From NCBI RefSeq assembly GCF_004342845.1, contig NZ_SLXB01000001.1:248001-312000 (forward strand): 64,000 nucleotides of DNA, read 5' to 3'. Under the pieces are notes generated by a model, which saw only the letters and a program-made list of their open reading frames with translations, made no database searches and had not been told where the DNA came from. A program made the translations under genes and the position numbers. Shown in pieces: positions 46,329 to 56,600 of the stretch. The DNA is from Prevotella heparinolytica (GTDB lineage: Bacteria > Bacteroidota > Bacteroidia > Bacteroidales > Bacteroidaceae). How positions within the stretch are numbered: the first letter of the stretch is position 1; each line of letters opens with the position of its first letter.

Positions 46329-47824
46329 AGTATTTGCTGGCATTGACAGGACGTTATGACGGTATCTCTCGCTTGAAGGACAATCGTTGGGGATTCTTCC
46401 CGGGTGTGTCATTGGGTTGGAATGTAACTGAGGAAGACTTCTGGAAAGAGATGAAAGTTGCAGACGTGATTACTACATTGAAACCGCGTGTCAGCTACGG
46501 AACAAACGGTAATGTAAACGGCTTGGGAAACTATACGGTTTATGGAGCTTATGGCTCTAAGGTAAACAGCAATTTCACGCTGCCTAATTACGGAAATGCT
46601 ACATCTATCGTAAATATAGGTCTGTTGAATACCGGCTTACGGTGGGAAAAAAGTAAGACGTTCGAGGTCGGTTTGGATGTAGGTTTGTTCCATAACAAAT
46701 TCTCGTTCATTCTGGATTATTACAATCGGGAGACGCAAGATCTACTGACATCGCTTGACCTTCCGGGTTATACAGGTTTCGGTTCCATTACAACCAATAT
46801 GGGTAATTTGCGTAACTCTGGATTTGAGGCTGAAATTCGTGCCAACCTGATTAAAACAAAAGATTTTACTTGGGACATGACGGCCAATATCACTACTGTG
46901 TCGAATAAAATCCTTAAGTTGCCGAAAAACAGCAATGACAATAACCGCGTAGGTGGTTATGAAGTGGCAGCCGGACAAGCTGTAAAAAATGCCGATGGTA
47001 CGTGGACGTATAATACAAAATGGGTAGGCGGTCGTCAGGAAGGCGGTAAGTTGGGCGAAATTGTAGCCTATCAGCAAAAACGTATCTATCGTGATTGGGA
47101 CGATGTAAAAGCGAATGCCAATATGTTGTATGATGACGTAGGTAAATTGTATGGTCCCGGTTTAGCCGATGAGTACAAAGGAAAAGCCGGATACAAACCT
47201 ATTGAGCCGGGAGACGTTTATTGGGAAGATATGGACGGAGACGGAAAGATTACTTCGTATGACCGCAAGGTGATAGGCAATATATTCCCCAACCTGACGG
47301 GTGGTTTCTCTACCACTTTCGGATACAAGGGACTCTCACTGTATGCCCGTTTCGATTATGCGTTGGGACATACATTGTATAATGACTTGTTGGCTCGTTC
47401 TCTCGGACAGTATCAAGGAACATTCAATCTGATCTCAGAAGTGAAGAATACGTGGAGTGAAGCAAATCCTGATGCCGATCTGCCTAAATTCTACTATGCC
47501 GATCAGTTGGCCAAATATAACATTACGCGTTCTAACAATGCCAGTTTGACTTTGAATAACAACAGTTCCCGTTTCTATGAGAAAGGTGATTATTTGGCAT
47601 GTCGTGAGATCACGTTGAGTTATAATCTTCCGAAGAACCTTATAAAGGGTGCATTTATACGTGACGCTTCTGTCTACGTGACAGGTCAGAACTTATTCTA
47701 TATTACCGGTTATTCCGGTATATCTCCCGAACCGGCTGTTGCAGGAACTAATGCGGCAGGTGTCGATGACGGCCGTTATCCCACACCTCGCACATTATTG
47801 TTCGGTTTATCAGTGACATTCTAA
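46325..47824 (+). CDS. nanO: NanO-like SusC-family transporter, C-terminal part of a frameshifted gene
   Basis: 499 residues beginning MKYLLALTGRYDGISRLKDNR, which is an internal SusC barrel motif and not a natural N-terminus: there is no signal peptide. It ends in LLFGLSVTF as outer membrane barrels do. Its ATG overlaps the stop of the first part (ATGA), so translational coupling could make the fragment, but it could not be exported alone. It joins with the upstream fragment to a protein of about 1125 residues. Confidence 0.88.
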   Translation: MKYLLALTGRYDGISRLKDNRWGFFPGVSLGWNVTEEDFWKEMKVADVITTLKPRVSYGTNGNVNGLGNYTVYGAYGSKVNSNFTLPNYGNATSIVNIGLLNTGLRWEKSKTFEVGLDVGLFHNKFSFILDYYNRETQDLLTSLDLPGYTGFGSITTNMGNLRNSGFEAEIRANLIKTKDFTWDMTANITTVSNKILKLPKNSNDNNRVGGYEVAAGQAVKNADGTWTYNTKWVGGRQEGGKLGEIVAYQQKRIYRDWDDVKANANMLYDDVGKLYGPGLADEYKGKAGYKPIEPGDVYWEDMDGDGKITSYDRKVIGNIFPNLTGGFSTTFGYKGLSLYARFDYALGHTLYNDLLARSLGQYQGTFNLISEVKNTWSEANPDADLPKFYYADQLAKYNITRSNNASLTLNNNSSRFYEKGDYLACREITLSYNLPKNLIKGAFIRDASVYVTGQNLFYITGYSGISPEPAVAGTNAAGVDDGRYPTPRTLLFGLSVTF

Positions 47825-47842
47825 TTAAACACACGATTAAGT

Positions 47843-49399
47843 ATGAAAAAGTTTTTTAGCAATATATTATTTGGGGCAGCTTTATTTGCGGTGGCTGCTT
47901 GCGACTCTCTGGACTTGCAGCCGGAAAGTGAAATTACAGATGCCAATTATTGGCGGACGACCGATCATTTCAGTGCGTTCAATGTGGGCATTCACTCTTA
48001 CTTTAGGAATTATTCCTATAATTTTTTTCTGTTGGGTGAACCGCGTGCCGATATTTATGGCGATACTCCTTTCGGAGGTGAAGCCACACAAGGCATGGAA
48101 CGTTTTCCGTATAACACCATTTCCGAAGTACAGCCGGGAATCAGCAACTATGCCGGATTGTATAATGTGATTAACCAATGTAACTTGATGATTAGTAAGA
48201 CCACGGATACGTCCGTTTTGAGTGATACTGATCGTAAATATTTCTTGGGTGCTGCTTACGGTATACGAGCCTATTTATATTTCCATTTGTTGCGTTCATG
48301 GGGCGATGCCGTTATCTATCTGGATTATACCAATGGTGCTACTCTGGACTTGTCGAATTTGAACAGAAAGCAAGATGCCGCTGCGGAAGTCATGACGCAA
48401 ATAAAGAAGGATATACAGGCTTCGGAAGATGCTTTCGGAACGAACTATGCCTTTACAAAAGGTAAATATTACTGGTCGTTAGGATCTACTAAGATGCTGA
48501 AGGGAGAGGTTTATCTTTGGAGCGGTAAGCAGATGAATGGAGGAGCGTCCGATTATCAGACGGCGAAGGCGGCACTTCAGGAAGTGAAGAATTGTCCGAA
48601 TGTAGCTTTATTGTCGGATTTTGCCAATGTATTCAGCTTTAATAATAAGGTGAATAACGAGATTATCTTTGCTTTTGTCAGCAATGAGAATGAGTTTACT
48701 TTGTGGAATGGATATTACAATGGCAATCTTCTGCCTCAACAGGCTTATATGAACAATGGTTCGTATTACGATGAAACCGGAACGAATATCAAGGAGACGA
48801 AAGACTGTCAGATCAACGGCTTGACTCGCCTGGCTATCAAGAAAGATTTGTATTTTAAATTGTATAGAGAAGGAGATTCGAGAAAAGCTGCTTCATTGAA
48901 AGCTGTTTACAATAAAAATGCGGCGGGAGAATTGGTGTATGTAGCTCCATTTGCTTACAAATTTCAGGGTACCATGCTTGCTGGTGGTTCTACTCGGAGT
49001 ATGCTCGATGATTATCCCATCTATCGTTACTCGGATTGTTTGTTGTTGTTGGCCGAAGCTAAGGCTTTTTTGAATGAGGATATTGCGGCCGAAATCAATG
49101 AAGTGCGTAAGCGTGCTTATGGCAGTAATTATTCGGAAACAGTGGCTTATCCAAACGATAAGGGAGATTTCTACACCGACAATAAATTTGTTTCGGGGGA
49201 TGAAGATCCGTCTGAAGCTGTTTTGAAAGAACGGTTCAGAGAATTTTTGTTTGAAGGTCGTCGCTGGTATGATATTCGCCTTTTCAGTTTAACCTCGAAG
49301 TATTCTACTGCGTCTGCCGATAAATTGCTGTGGCCGATTGACCAAAATACATTGACGAATAATAACCTGTTGAACCAAACACCGGGTTATAAGAATTGA
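47843..49399 (+). CDS. nanU: NanU-like SusD-family sialic-acid-binding lipoprotein
   Basis: 518 residues with lipoprotein signal (AVAAC). RagB/SusD motifs are YGIRAYLYFHLLRSWGDAVIY, YRYSDCLLLLAEAKAFLN, EVRKRAYG and FLFEGRRWYDIRLF. It starts 18 bases after the NanO-like frame. In B. fragilis and Tannerella the SusD-like protein NanU binds sialic acid next to NanO. Assignment here is by context; a SusD for another sugar cannot be excluded. Confidence 0.88.
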   Translation: MKKFFSNILFGAALFAVAACDSLDLQPESEITDANYWRTTDHFSAFNVGIHSYFRNYSYNFFLLGEPRADIYGDTPFGGEATQGMERFPYNTISEVQPGISNYAGLYNVINQCNLMISKTTDTSVLSDTDRKYFLGAAYGIRAYLYFHLLRSWGDAVIYLDYTNGATLDLSNLNRKQDAAAEVMTQIKKDIQASEDAFGTNYAFTKGKYYWSLGSTKMLKGEVYLWSGKQMNGGASDYQTAKAALQEVKNCPNVALLSDFANVFSFNNKVNNEIIFAFVSNENEFTLWNGYYNGNLLPQQAYMNNGSYYDETGTNIKETKDCQINGLTRLAIKKDLYFKLYREGDSRKAASLKAVYNKNAAGELVYVAPFAYKFQGTMLAGGSTRSMLDDYPIYRYSDCLLLLAEAKAFLNEDIAAEINEVRKRAYGSNYSETVAYPNDKGDFYTDNKFVSGDEDPSEAVLKERFREFLFEGRRWYDIRLFSLTSKYSTASADKLLWPIDQNTLTNNNLLNQTPGYKN

Positions 49400-49424
49400 T
49401 AATCTCAATCTGAAAATAACGTGA

Positions 49425-49478
49425 AGAGTTCGCTTGAGGAGAGGATACGAATCTTCTTGAGCGGACTCTTTTAATTTT
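49425..49478 (+). terminator. Intrinsic terminator after the NanO/NanU operon
   Basis: Arms 49425-49442 and 49452-49469 pair over 18 bases with four G-U-type mismatches and are followed by a T-rich tail (TTTAATTTT). Confidence 0.75.
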
Positions 49479-49552
49479 AGAGGAGATGAGCGGATGGGGA
49501 TTTGAAATAAAGCCCTATCTTTGAAGTTATAACATAGAAAAAGAAGAAAGAA

Positions 49553-51190
49553 ATGAAGAAAATCCTGTTATTTGTATTCCTGCTGCTGGCGGGAAAGGCG
49601 GCCTATGCGCAGGCTGCGGACACAGTTTTTGTGCACGAAACTCAAATTCCCGTGCTGATAGAACGTCAGGACAATGTGCTGTTCAGGATGCGGCTGGAGG
49701 CAACTTCCGCCAAGAGGCTGAACGAGGTGGTGCTGAACTTCGGCAAGGAGGTGAAGCTCTCCGAGGTGCGTTCGGTGAAACTCTATTACAGCGGTACGGA
49801 AGCTCTTCAGAACTATGCCAAGAAGCCTTTCGCACCGGTGGATTATGTTTCTGCCTTCACGGTGGGCCGCACGTTGGCGGCTAACCCGTCTTATTCCATT
49901 TGCAAGGCGCAGGTGGACGGACCACGCGGCAAGGTGGTGATGACGGTCAATCAGGAACTCTTTCCGGGAATCAATTACTTCTGGGTAAGTTTGCAGATGA
50001 AACCGGAAGCGACTCTTTTCAGTAAGGTGACGGCGACTGTGGCTTCGGTAAAGGTGGACGGAAAACAAGCTCCGATACAGATGGCGACTCCTGAAGGCAT
50101 CGTTCACAGGATGGGAGTAGGCGTGCGCCATGCGGGCGACGACGGCTCGGCGGCTTTCCGCATTCCGGGACTGGCCACCACGAACAACGGAACGCTGCTT
50201 GGCGTTTACGATGTGCGCTACAACAACAGTGCCGATTTGCAGGAACATGTAGACGTGGGGCTCAGCCGCAGCACGGACGGTGGCCGCACATGGGAAGAGA
50301 TGCGTCTGCCGCTGGCGTTCGGCGAGACAGGTGGCCTGCCTGCCGCCCAGAACGGGGTGGGCGACCCTTCCATCTTGGTAGACACACGAACGAACGACGT
50401 GTGGGTGGTGGCCGCTTGGACGCATGGCATGGGCAACCAACGTGCGTGGTGGAGTTCGCATCCGGGCATGGACAGAAGCCGTACGGCACAGCTTGTCATG
50501 GCCAAGAGTACGGACGACGGCAAGACTTGGTCGGAACCCTTCAACATCACGGAGCAGGTGAAAGAGCCTTCGTGGTACTTCCTGCTGCAAGGACCGGGCC
50601 GGGGCATCACCATGCAAGACGGCACGCTGGTCTTCCCCATTCAGTACATCGACTCTACACGTGTGCCCAACGCCGGAATCATGTACAGCAAAGACCGTGG
50701 CAACACGTGGACCATCCATAACCATGCCCGCACCAACACCACCGAAGCGCAGGTGGCCGAAGTGGCTCCGGGCGTGCTGATGCTGAACATGCGCGACAAC
50801 AGAGGTGGAAGCCGTGCCGTGTCCGTGACCGAGGATTTGGGTCGCACCTGGACGGAGCACCCTTCTTCGCGCAAGGCTTTGCAGGAATCGGTATGTATGG
50901 CCAGCCTTATCAGCGTGAAGGCCAAGGACAATGCTTTGGGCAAAGACCTGCTGCTTTTCTCCAACCCCAATACCAAGAAAGGACGTCATCATATCACGAT
51001 TAAGGCCAGTCTGGACGGCGGGCTTACTTGGTTGCCCGAAAACCAACTGCTGCTCGATGAGGGAGAGAGCTGGGGATATTCCTGCCTGACGATGATTGAC
51101 AAGGAAACGGTAGGCATCTTGTATGAGAGCAGCGTGGCGCACATGGCTTTCCAAAGCGTGAAGCTGACAGACATTATCAAGAAGAGATAA
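49553..51190 (+). CDS. nanH: GH33 exo-alpha-sialidase
   Basis: 545 residues with a signal peptide ending AYAQA. An N-terminal beta-sandwich (about 20-175) precedes the six-bladed propeller. FRIP is at 202-205, and five Asp boxes are visible: SRSTDGGRTW, AKSTDDGKTW, YSKDRGNTW, VTEDLGRTW and ASLDGGLTW. The expected catalytic Glu and Tyr lie in EAQVAEVAPG and GYSCLTM. It releases terminal sialic acid from host glycans for uptake by NanO/NanU. A TATCTTTG box at 49516-49523 could serve as its own promoter. Confidence 0.95.
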   Translation: MKKILLFVFLLLAGKAAYAQAADTVFVHETQIPVLIERQDNVLFRMRLEATSAKRLNEVVLNFGKEVKLSEVRSVKLYYSGTEALQNYAKKPFAPVDYVSAFTVGRTLAANPSYSICKAQVDGPRGKVVMTVNQELFPGINYFWVSLQMKPEATLFSKVTATVASVKVDGKQAPIQMATPEGIVHRMGVGVRHAGDDGSAAFRIPGLATTNNGTLLGVYDVRYNNSADLQEHVDVGLSRSTDGGRTWEEMRLPLAFGETGGLPAAQNGVGDPSILVDTRTNDVWVVAAWTHGMGNQRAWWSSHPGMDRSRTAQLVMAKSTDDGKTWSEPFNITEQVKEPSWYFLLQGPGRGITMQDGTLVFPIQYIDSTRVPNAGIMYSKDRGNTWTIHNHARTNTTEAQVAEVAPGVLMLNMRDNRGGSRAVSVTEDLGRTWTEHPSSRKALQESVCMASLISVKAKDNALGKDLLLFSNPNTKKGRHHITIKASLDGGLTWLPENQLLLDEGESWGYSCLTMIDKETVGILYESSVAHMAFQSVKLTDIIKKR

Positions 51191-51194
51191 CCTG

Positions 51195-51433
51195 CCTGAG
51201 TTCGGGATAGACGGTTGCTTCTGCTAAGTTTGACAGCTGCAAACCTTTGTCATGACAGAGGCAAGTGTCCAAGCCGACAGACACAAGTGTTTGACGTGAC
51301 ATACACAAGTGTTTGAGCCGTCAGAGACAAGTGTCTGACAATGCGGAAGTAAATCGCTGATAGCCAGCGTTGTATGGTTTAAAGATAAGCCGTCGGGTGA
51401 TATCGTCGACCCGCTTCTTGTCCCGAACTCAGG
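51195..51433. mobile_element. MITE-like 239-bp element with terminal inverted repeats and an internal 22-bp array
   Basis: CCTGAGTTCGGGA at 51195-51207 is exactly inverted at 51421-51433. The ends share CCTGARTTCG with those of the element at 28567-28807, and lengths differ by two bases. Inside are a four-unit 22-bp array (51254-51341) and a hairpin-prone stretch (GTCGGGTGATATCGTCGACC). No open frame for a transposase is present. The element starts four bases after the sialidase stop codon. Confidence 0.62.
51254..51341 (+). repeat. Four tandem units of exactly 22 bp, core GACACAAGTGTTTGA
   Basis: CAAGTGT occurs at 51262, 51284, 51306 and 51328, each 22 bases apart. Unit flanks vary but keep partial dyad symmetry (ACAC..GTGT). 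The unit is private to this array. Confidence 0.9.
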
Positions 51434-51517
51434 TATAACCTCGCCGGAGACTTGTTTTTGAGGATTTTCATCTGTCCTCGTCTGTTGAATGACCGATATC
51501 TAAACTTTCATTTACCT

Positions 51518-53578
51518 ATGAATATGGTGTGTGTGCGGGGCTGTGTGCTTCTGCTCTTCCTGATGTTGCAGGCGGTTTCTCCTGCTTTGAGTGTTGTTTT
51601 TCCGGCTCGGAATGCGGATGATGCCGGAGCACGTTTGTTGCCTCGCCCCCGGCGTGTGGAGTGGCATTCGTCTTCGTTGGCACTGGATAGGGTGAAACTT
51701 TCCACAAATGTGCTTTTGAATGATTGGGAGGCACTGATCGTCGAGCTGGGAGGTAAGGTGAGTGAACATGCCGCTTCTGCCGTTTCCGTTGTGTTGGTGC
51801 CTGAGTTGGAGGAAGTGCCCTTGAATCAGGACGAAGCCTATCGCCTGCGGGTGGACGAGCGTGGCATCCGGGTGGAGGCCGTCACCGAGTGCGGCGTGTA
51901 TCGAGCCGTTCAAACGTTGCGTCAGTTGGCGGGGAAGATAGCGGAAGGCGTGCGAATACCCTGCTGCGAGATACTTGACTGGCCGGCTTTCCGCATACGC
52001 GGTTGGATGCACGACACCGGGCGCAGCTACATCTCGATGGAAGAGCTGAAGCGTGAAATCGCCGTGCTCTCCAAGTTCAAAATCAACACGTTTCATTGGC
52101 ATCTCACCGAGAATCAGGCATGGAGGTTGGAAAGCAAGGTCTTTCCGGCATTGAACGAAAGTGCGAACATGACCCGTATGCCGGGACAGTTTTACACGCT
52201 GGAGGAGGCAAAGGAATTGGTGCGCTTCTGCAAGGCGCACCACATGACGCTCATTCCCGAGATAGACATGCCGGGGCATAGCGCGGCTTTCGTGCGTACC
52301 TTCGGGCACGATATGCAAAGTCTTGAAGGTATGAAGATTATGAAACTTCTGATAGACGAGGTTTGCGATACTTTCGACGTGCCTTGGCTGCATATCGGTA
52401 CGGATGAGGTGAAGTTCGCCAATCCGCAGTTTGTTCCTGAAATGGTGGCCTACGTCCGCTCGAAAGGAAAGAAAGTCATCTCGTGGAATCCGGGTTGGCG
52501 CTACAAGCCGGGTGAGATAGACATGACTCAGTTGTGGAGTTATCGGGGGAAAGCGCAATCGGGCATTCCCGCCATCGATTCCCGCTTTCATTATCTGAAC
52601 CATTTCGATACGTTCGGTGACATCGTGGCTTTGTACAACAGCCGCATTTACAACGAGCCGCAGGGTTCCGACGACTTGGCGGGCTGCATCCTGGCCATCT
52701 GGAACGACCGCCTGCTGAGCTCGGAGCGCAACATCATCCTCGAAAACCACCTCTACCCGAATATGCTGGCCATGGCCGAGCGTGCGTGGCTGGGTGGGGG
52801 AACGGAGTACTTCGACAAAGACGGCACTGTGCTTCCTGCCGACGAGCAGGCAGATACATTCAGGAGCTTTGCCGATTTTGAACACCGGCTGCTGTGGCAC
52901 AAGGAACATACCTTCGCCGGCTATCCGTTTGCTTATGTGCGACAGACCGATGTGCGCTGGCACATCACCGACGCCTTCCCCAACGGAGGGAGTCTTGACA
53001 AGAGTTTTCCGCCCGAAACCATCGTTGCAGACAGCTATGAGTATGACGGAAAGACCTATGGCGTGCGTCCTGCCGTGGGAGCAGGCATTTATCTGCGGCA
53101 TGTATGGGGGGTAACCGTACCGGCTTTCTATAAGCATCCCGAAGAAAATAGCACGGCCTATGCCTATACGTATGTATATTCTCCCCGTAAGCAGACGGTG
53201 GGTCTGTGGGCGGAGTTCCAGAATTATTCGCGTTCGGAACCCGATTTGCCGCCTTTGCCGGGTAAGTGGGACCATAAAGGCAGCCGCATCTGGATTAACG
53301 GCCGGGAAGTTGCTCCGCCCGTGTGGACGGCTACCCACGGGGTGAAGAACAATGAAACACCCCTCGGCAATGAGAATTGCGTGGCGCGTCCGCCCCTCTC
53401 CGTGCAATTGAGCAAGGGGTGGAACAAGGTGCTCTTGAAACTTCCGGTGGGCAGGTTCACCACACCTGAGGTGAGGTTGGTGAAGTGGATGTTTACCTGC
53501 GTCTTCGTGACACCCGGCGGCGAGAAAGCTGTCGACGGGTTGGTTTATTCTCCCGAACGGAAACTGCCTGTCCGATAA
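51518..53578 (+). CDS. GH20 beta-N-acetylhexosaminidase (second)
   Basis: 686 residues from ATG 51518, which gives a signal peptide (VLLLFLMLQAVSPALS); an in-frame start at 51452 would add a non-signal leader. The GH20b domain is followed by the barrel with FRIRGWMHDTGRSYIS, FHWHLTENQAWR, EIDMPGHS and the catalytic Asp296-Glu297 in HIGTDEV. The C-terminal third (about 470-686) has beta-rich ancillary sequence including GSRIWINGREV. With the sialidase before it, it can remove hexosamines exposed after desialylation. Confidence 0.94.
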   Translation: MNMVCVRGCVLLLFLMLQAVSPALSVVFPARNADDAGARLLPRPRRVEWHSSSLALDRVKLSTNVLLNDWEALIVELGGKVSEHAASAVSVVLVPELEEVPLNQDEAYRLRVDERGIRVEAVTECGVYRAVQTLRQLAGKIAEGVRIPCCEILDWPAFRIRGWMHDTGRSYISMEELKREIAVLSKFKINTFHWHLTENQAWRLESKVFPALNESANMTRMPGQFYTLEEAKELVRFCKAHHMTLIPEIDMPGHSAAFVRTFGHDMQSLEGMKIMKLLIDEVCDTFDVPWLHIGTDEVKFANPQFVPEMVAYVRSKGKKVISWNPGWRYKPGEIDMTQLWSYRGKAQSGIPAIDSRFHYLNHFDTFGDIVALYNSRIYNEPQGSDDLAGCILAIWNDRLLSSERNIILENHLYPNMLAMAERAWLGGGTEYFDKDGTVLPADEQADTFRSFADFEHRLLWHKEHTFAGYPFAYVRQTDVRWHITDAFPNGGSLDKSFPPETIVADSYEYDGKTYGVRPAVGAGIYLRHVWGVTVPAFYKHPEENSTAYAYTYVYSPRKQTVGLWAEFQNYSRSEPDLPPLPGKWDHKGSRIWINGREVAPPVWTATHGVKNNETPLGNENCVARPPLSVQLSKGWNKVLLKLPVGRFTTPEVRLVKWMFTCVFVTPGGEKAVDGLVYSPERKLPVR

Positions 53579-53606
53579 TCTGTAACTTATCTTATTTCTA
53601 TTTGCC

Positions 53607-56600
53607 ATGAAACATTTACTATTGGTTTTGTCTTCTGTCTTATTTGTTTGTTTCTCCTCGTTGGCGCAGCAAAAGACGAAAGTGGCTTGTATAGGCAACA
53701 GTATCACTTACGGAGCTGGATTGCCCGACAGGGAGAAGCAGGCCTATCCTGCACAGTTGCAACAGATGCTGGGCAAGCGGTATGAAGTGGGCAACTTCGG
53801 CAAGTCGGGGGCCACGTTGCTCAATCGGGGGCACAGGCCGTATATGCAACAGCAGGAGTTCAGGGATGCGCTCCGTTTTGCCGCCGACATTGCGGTGATA
53901 CACCTCGGCATCAATGATACCGACCCACGCAACTGGCCCCATCATCGCGACGCTTTTGTAAGCGACTATCTGTCGCTGATAGATTCGTTGCGCAGTGCGA
54001 ATCCGGATGTTCGCATCCTGATAGCAAGGCTCTCGCCCATATCCGACCGGCACGCACGTTTCCTTTCCGGCACGCGCGATTGGCATGCCGAAATACAGAC
54101 AGCCATCGAAGCGGTGGCACGCTGTGCCGACGTGCAGCTCATCGACTTTCATGCGCCGCTTTATCCTTATCCTCATTTATTGCCAGATGCCCTCCATCCT
54201 ACAGCCGAAGGCGCAACACTGCTGGCACGTACGGTCTATTCCGCCCTGACAGGCGATTACGGGGGCTTGCGCCTGTCGGCTTTGTACACAGACAACATGG
54301 TGTTGCAACGTAATGTACCGCTGGATGTGTCGGGCATGGCCGATGCAGGCGAGCGGGTGACGGTGAACATCGGCAGGCAACGTTGCAGTGTCGTAGCCGG
54401 TAAGGACGGAAGGTGGACTGCCCGCTTGTTGCCCTTGAAAGCCAGCGGACCGTATGAACTGACGGTATCGACATCCGGCAAGACTTTGCGTTACCGGAAT
54501 GTGTTGGCGGGCGAAGTATGGCTCTGCTCCGGGCAGTCCAACATGGAGTTTATGTTGAAGCAGGCGGCTACCGCCGGACGGGATATTCCGAAGGCCGATG
54601 ACGATGAACTGCGATTTTATGATATAAAAGCCCGCTGGCGTACGAATGCCGTGGAATGGGATTCTGCCATACTGGATTCGCTCAACGCCTTACACTATTA
54701 CGAGGAGGCGGAATGGGAAGCCTGCACACCCCGTACTGCGGGCGATTTCCCGGCAGTGGCTTACTACTTCGGTCGCATGCTGAGAGACAGCCTGCAAGTG
54801 CCCGTAGGGCTGATTTGCAATGCCGTAGGAGGCTCGCCTACAGAAGCTTGGATAGACCGGGGCACGCTTGAGCAGGAGTTTCCCGCCATCCTGAAAGATT
54901 GGAAACGGAACGATTTCATACAAGACTGGGTGCGCGGTCGCGCGGCACTGAACATCAAGAAGTCTGCCAATCCCTATCAACGCCATCCGTACGAGCCTTG
55001 CTACCTGTTCGAGGCGGGCATCGTCCCCTTGCAAAGTTATCCGTTGAAAGGTGTCATCTGGTATCAGGGAGAATCGAACGCTCATAACAAGGATGCTCAC
55101 GAACGGCTGTTCAAACTGCTGGTGGGCAGTTGGCGCAAGAAGTGGGAAAACGCCCGCTTGCCTTTCTACTACGTGCAGTTGTCGAGTCTGAACCGTCCGT
55201 CGTGGCCGTGGTTCAGAGACAGCCAGCGCAGATTGATGCGGGAGATGCCCTATACAGGTATGGCGGTGAGTAGCGATGTGGGCGACTTGCTGGACGTGCA
55301 CCCCATGCAGAAACAACCGGTGGGCGAGCGGCTGGCACGCTGGGCGTTGAGCGACACCTATCATCGGGCACTGACACCCTCGGGTCCGTTGCTGCGCAAG
55401 GCTGCGTTCCGTGACGGAGCCGTCTACCTTACTTTTGATTACGGTGACGGATTGCGAAGCGCCGACGGACAGCCGTTGCGCACGTTTGAAGTGGCCGAGA
55501 CGGACGGACTGTTCCACCCTGCGGAAGCAACCGTGGAGGACGGACGCCTGAAAGTATGGTCGGAGGCGGTGAAGCATCCGCACTACGTGCGTTACGGCTG
55601 GCAGCCTTTTACCCAAGCCAATCTGGTGAATGACGCCGGGCTTCCCGCTTCCACGTTCCGTGCAGAAGATTTGGATTGGATGGGCAAACCGTCTCCGGAC
55701 CCGTATGAAGAGGCTTTCCGGTTCTTCCTGCACACCTCTCGGGAGTTCTGTCAACCTGCTTTGCCGGTGAGTAATAAGGTCGGTTGGCGCCCGATGAAAG
55801 GTTCTCCGAAGGGAGAGAAAGGATTTGAACTCGGAGTTTCCGCCTGCTTTGCCGGTGTGGTGAACGGCCGGTTGCTGATGGCGGGCGGTTGCAATTTCCC
55901 CGATGTTCCGGCTGCCGATGGTGGACGGAAGCGGTACTATCGAGGCATCTATGCCGCCCCGCTGCCTGCCGATTCCGTGTTGCTTTGGCGCAAGGTGGGC
56001 GAACTGCCCATGCCTTTGGCTTACGGCGCTTCCGTGCCTACGGCCGACGGACTGGTTTGCATCGGTGGCATGAACGCCGAAGGCAGTACAACGGACGTCT
56101 ATCGCCTTGTCATCGGTAATAAAGACAAAAAGGTACGGATAGAAACGCTTCCCTCGTTGCCCTATGCGCTGGACAACCTGACGGGCAGCCTGATGGGAAA
56201 CACCATCTACGTGGCAGGAGGCAACCGGCAGGGAGCTGCCTCGAACACGTTCCTCTGTCTTGATTTGGAGCGGCCGGGCGAGGGCTGGAAAGAACTGACG
56301 CCTTTCCCCGGAAATCCCCGTATACAGCCCGTTTCGGCAGGAGTGCATGTCGATGGTGCTTATCGTTTCTTCCTTTGGGGAGGTTTCGCTCCCACCTCGC
56401 AAGGGCGTGAGGCAACGCTTTCTGTGAATGGGTATTGCTATGGCCCCGCCTTTGATACATGGATACCGGTGCCCACCCCCACGGGGCGCAATGGCGAGGC
56501 CGTTTCATTGGGCGGCGGCACTGCCATTGCCTTGGACGATGGCCGCATCCTCTGCATGGGCGGGGTGGACAAGGACATCTTCCTCTCCGCCTTGCGCAGC

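Noticed and set aside
46300..46350. Programmed ribosomal frameshift in the NanO-like gene
   Set aside because: There is no X-XXY-YYZ slippery heptamer with a downstream pseudoknot that I can see, and SusC genes are not known to need one. A one-base loss in the A-run is simpler.
49568..51154. 528-codon open frame antisense to the sialidase
   Set aside because: The sense strand has FRIP and five Asp boxes. The antisense protein is His/Arg-rich without domains, as expected from codon bias in GC-richer Bacteroides genes.
51254..51341. CRISPR array
   Set aside because: The units are head-to-tail with no spacers of constant length, only four copies, imperfect, and no cas genes are near. The same holds for the other 22-bp arrays.
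51512..53707. 731-codon open frame antisense to the second GH20
   Set aside because: Long but without signal peptide or motif, and it covers the GH20 gene completely. Its openness follows from sense codon choice.
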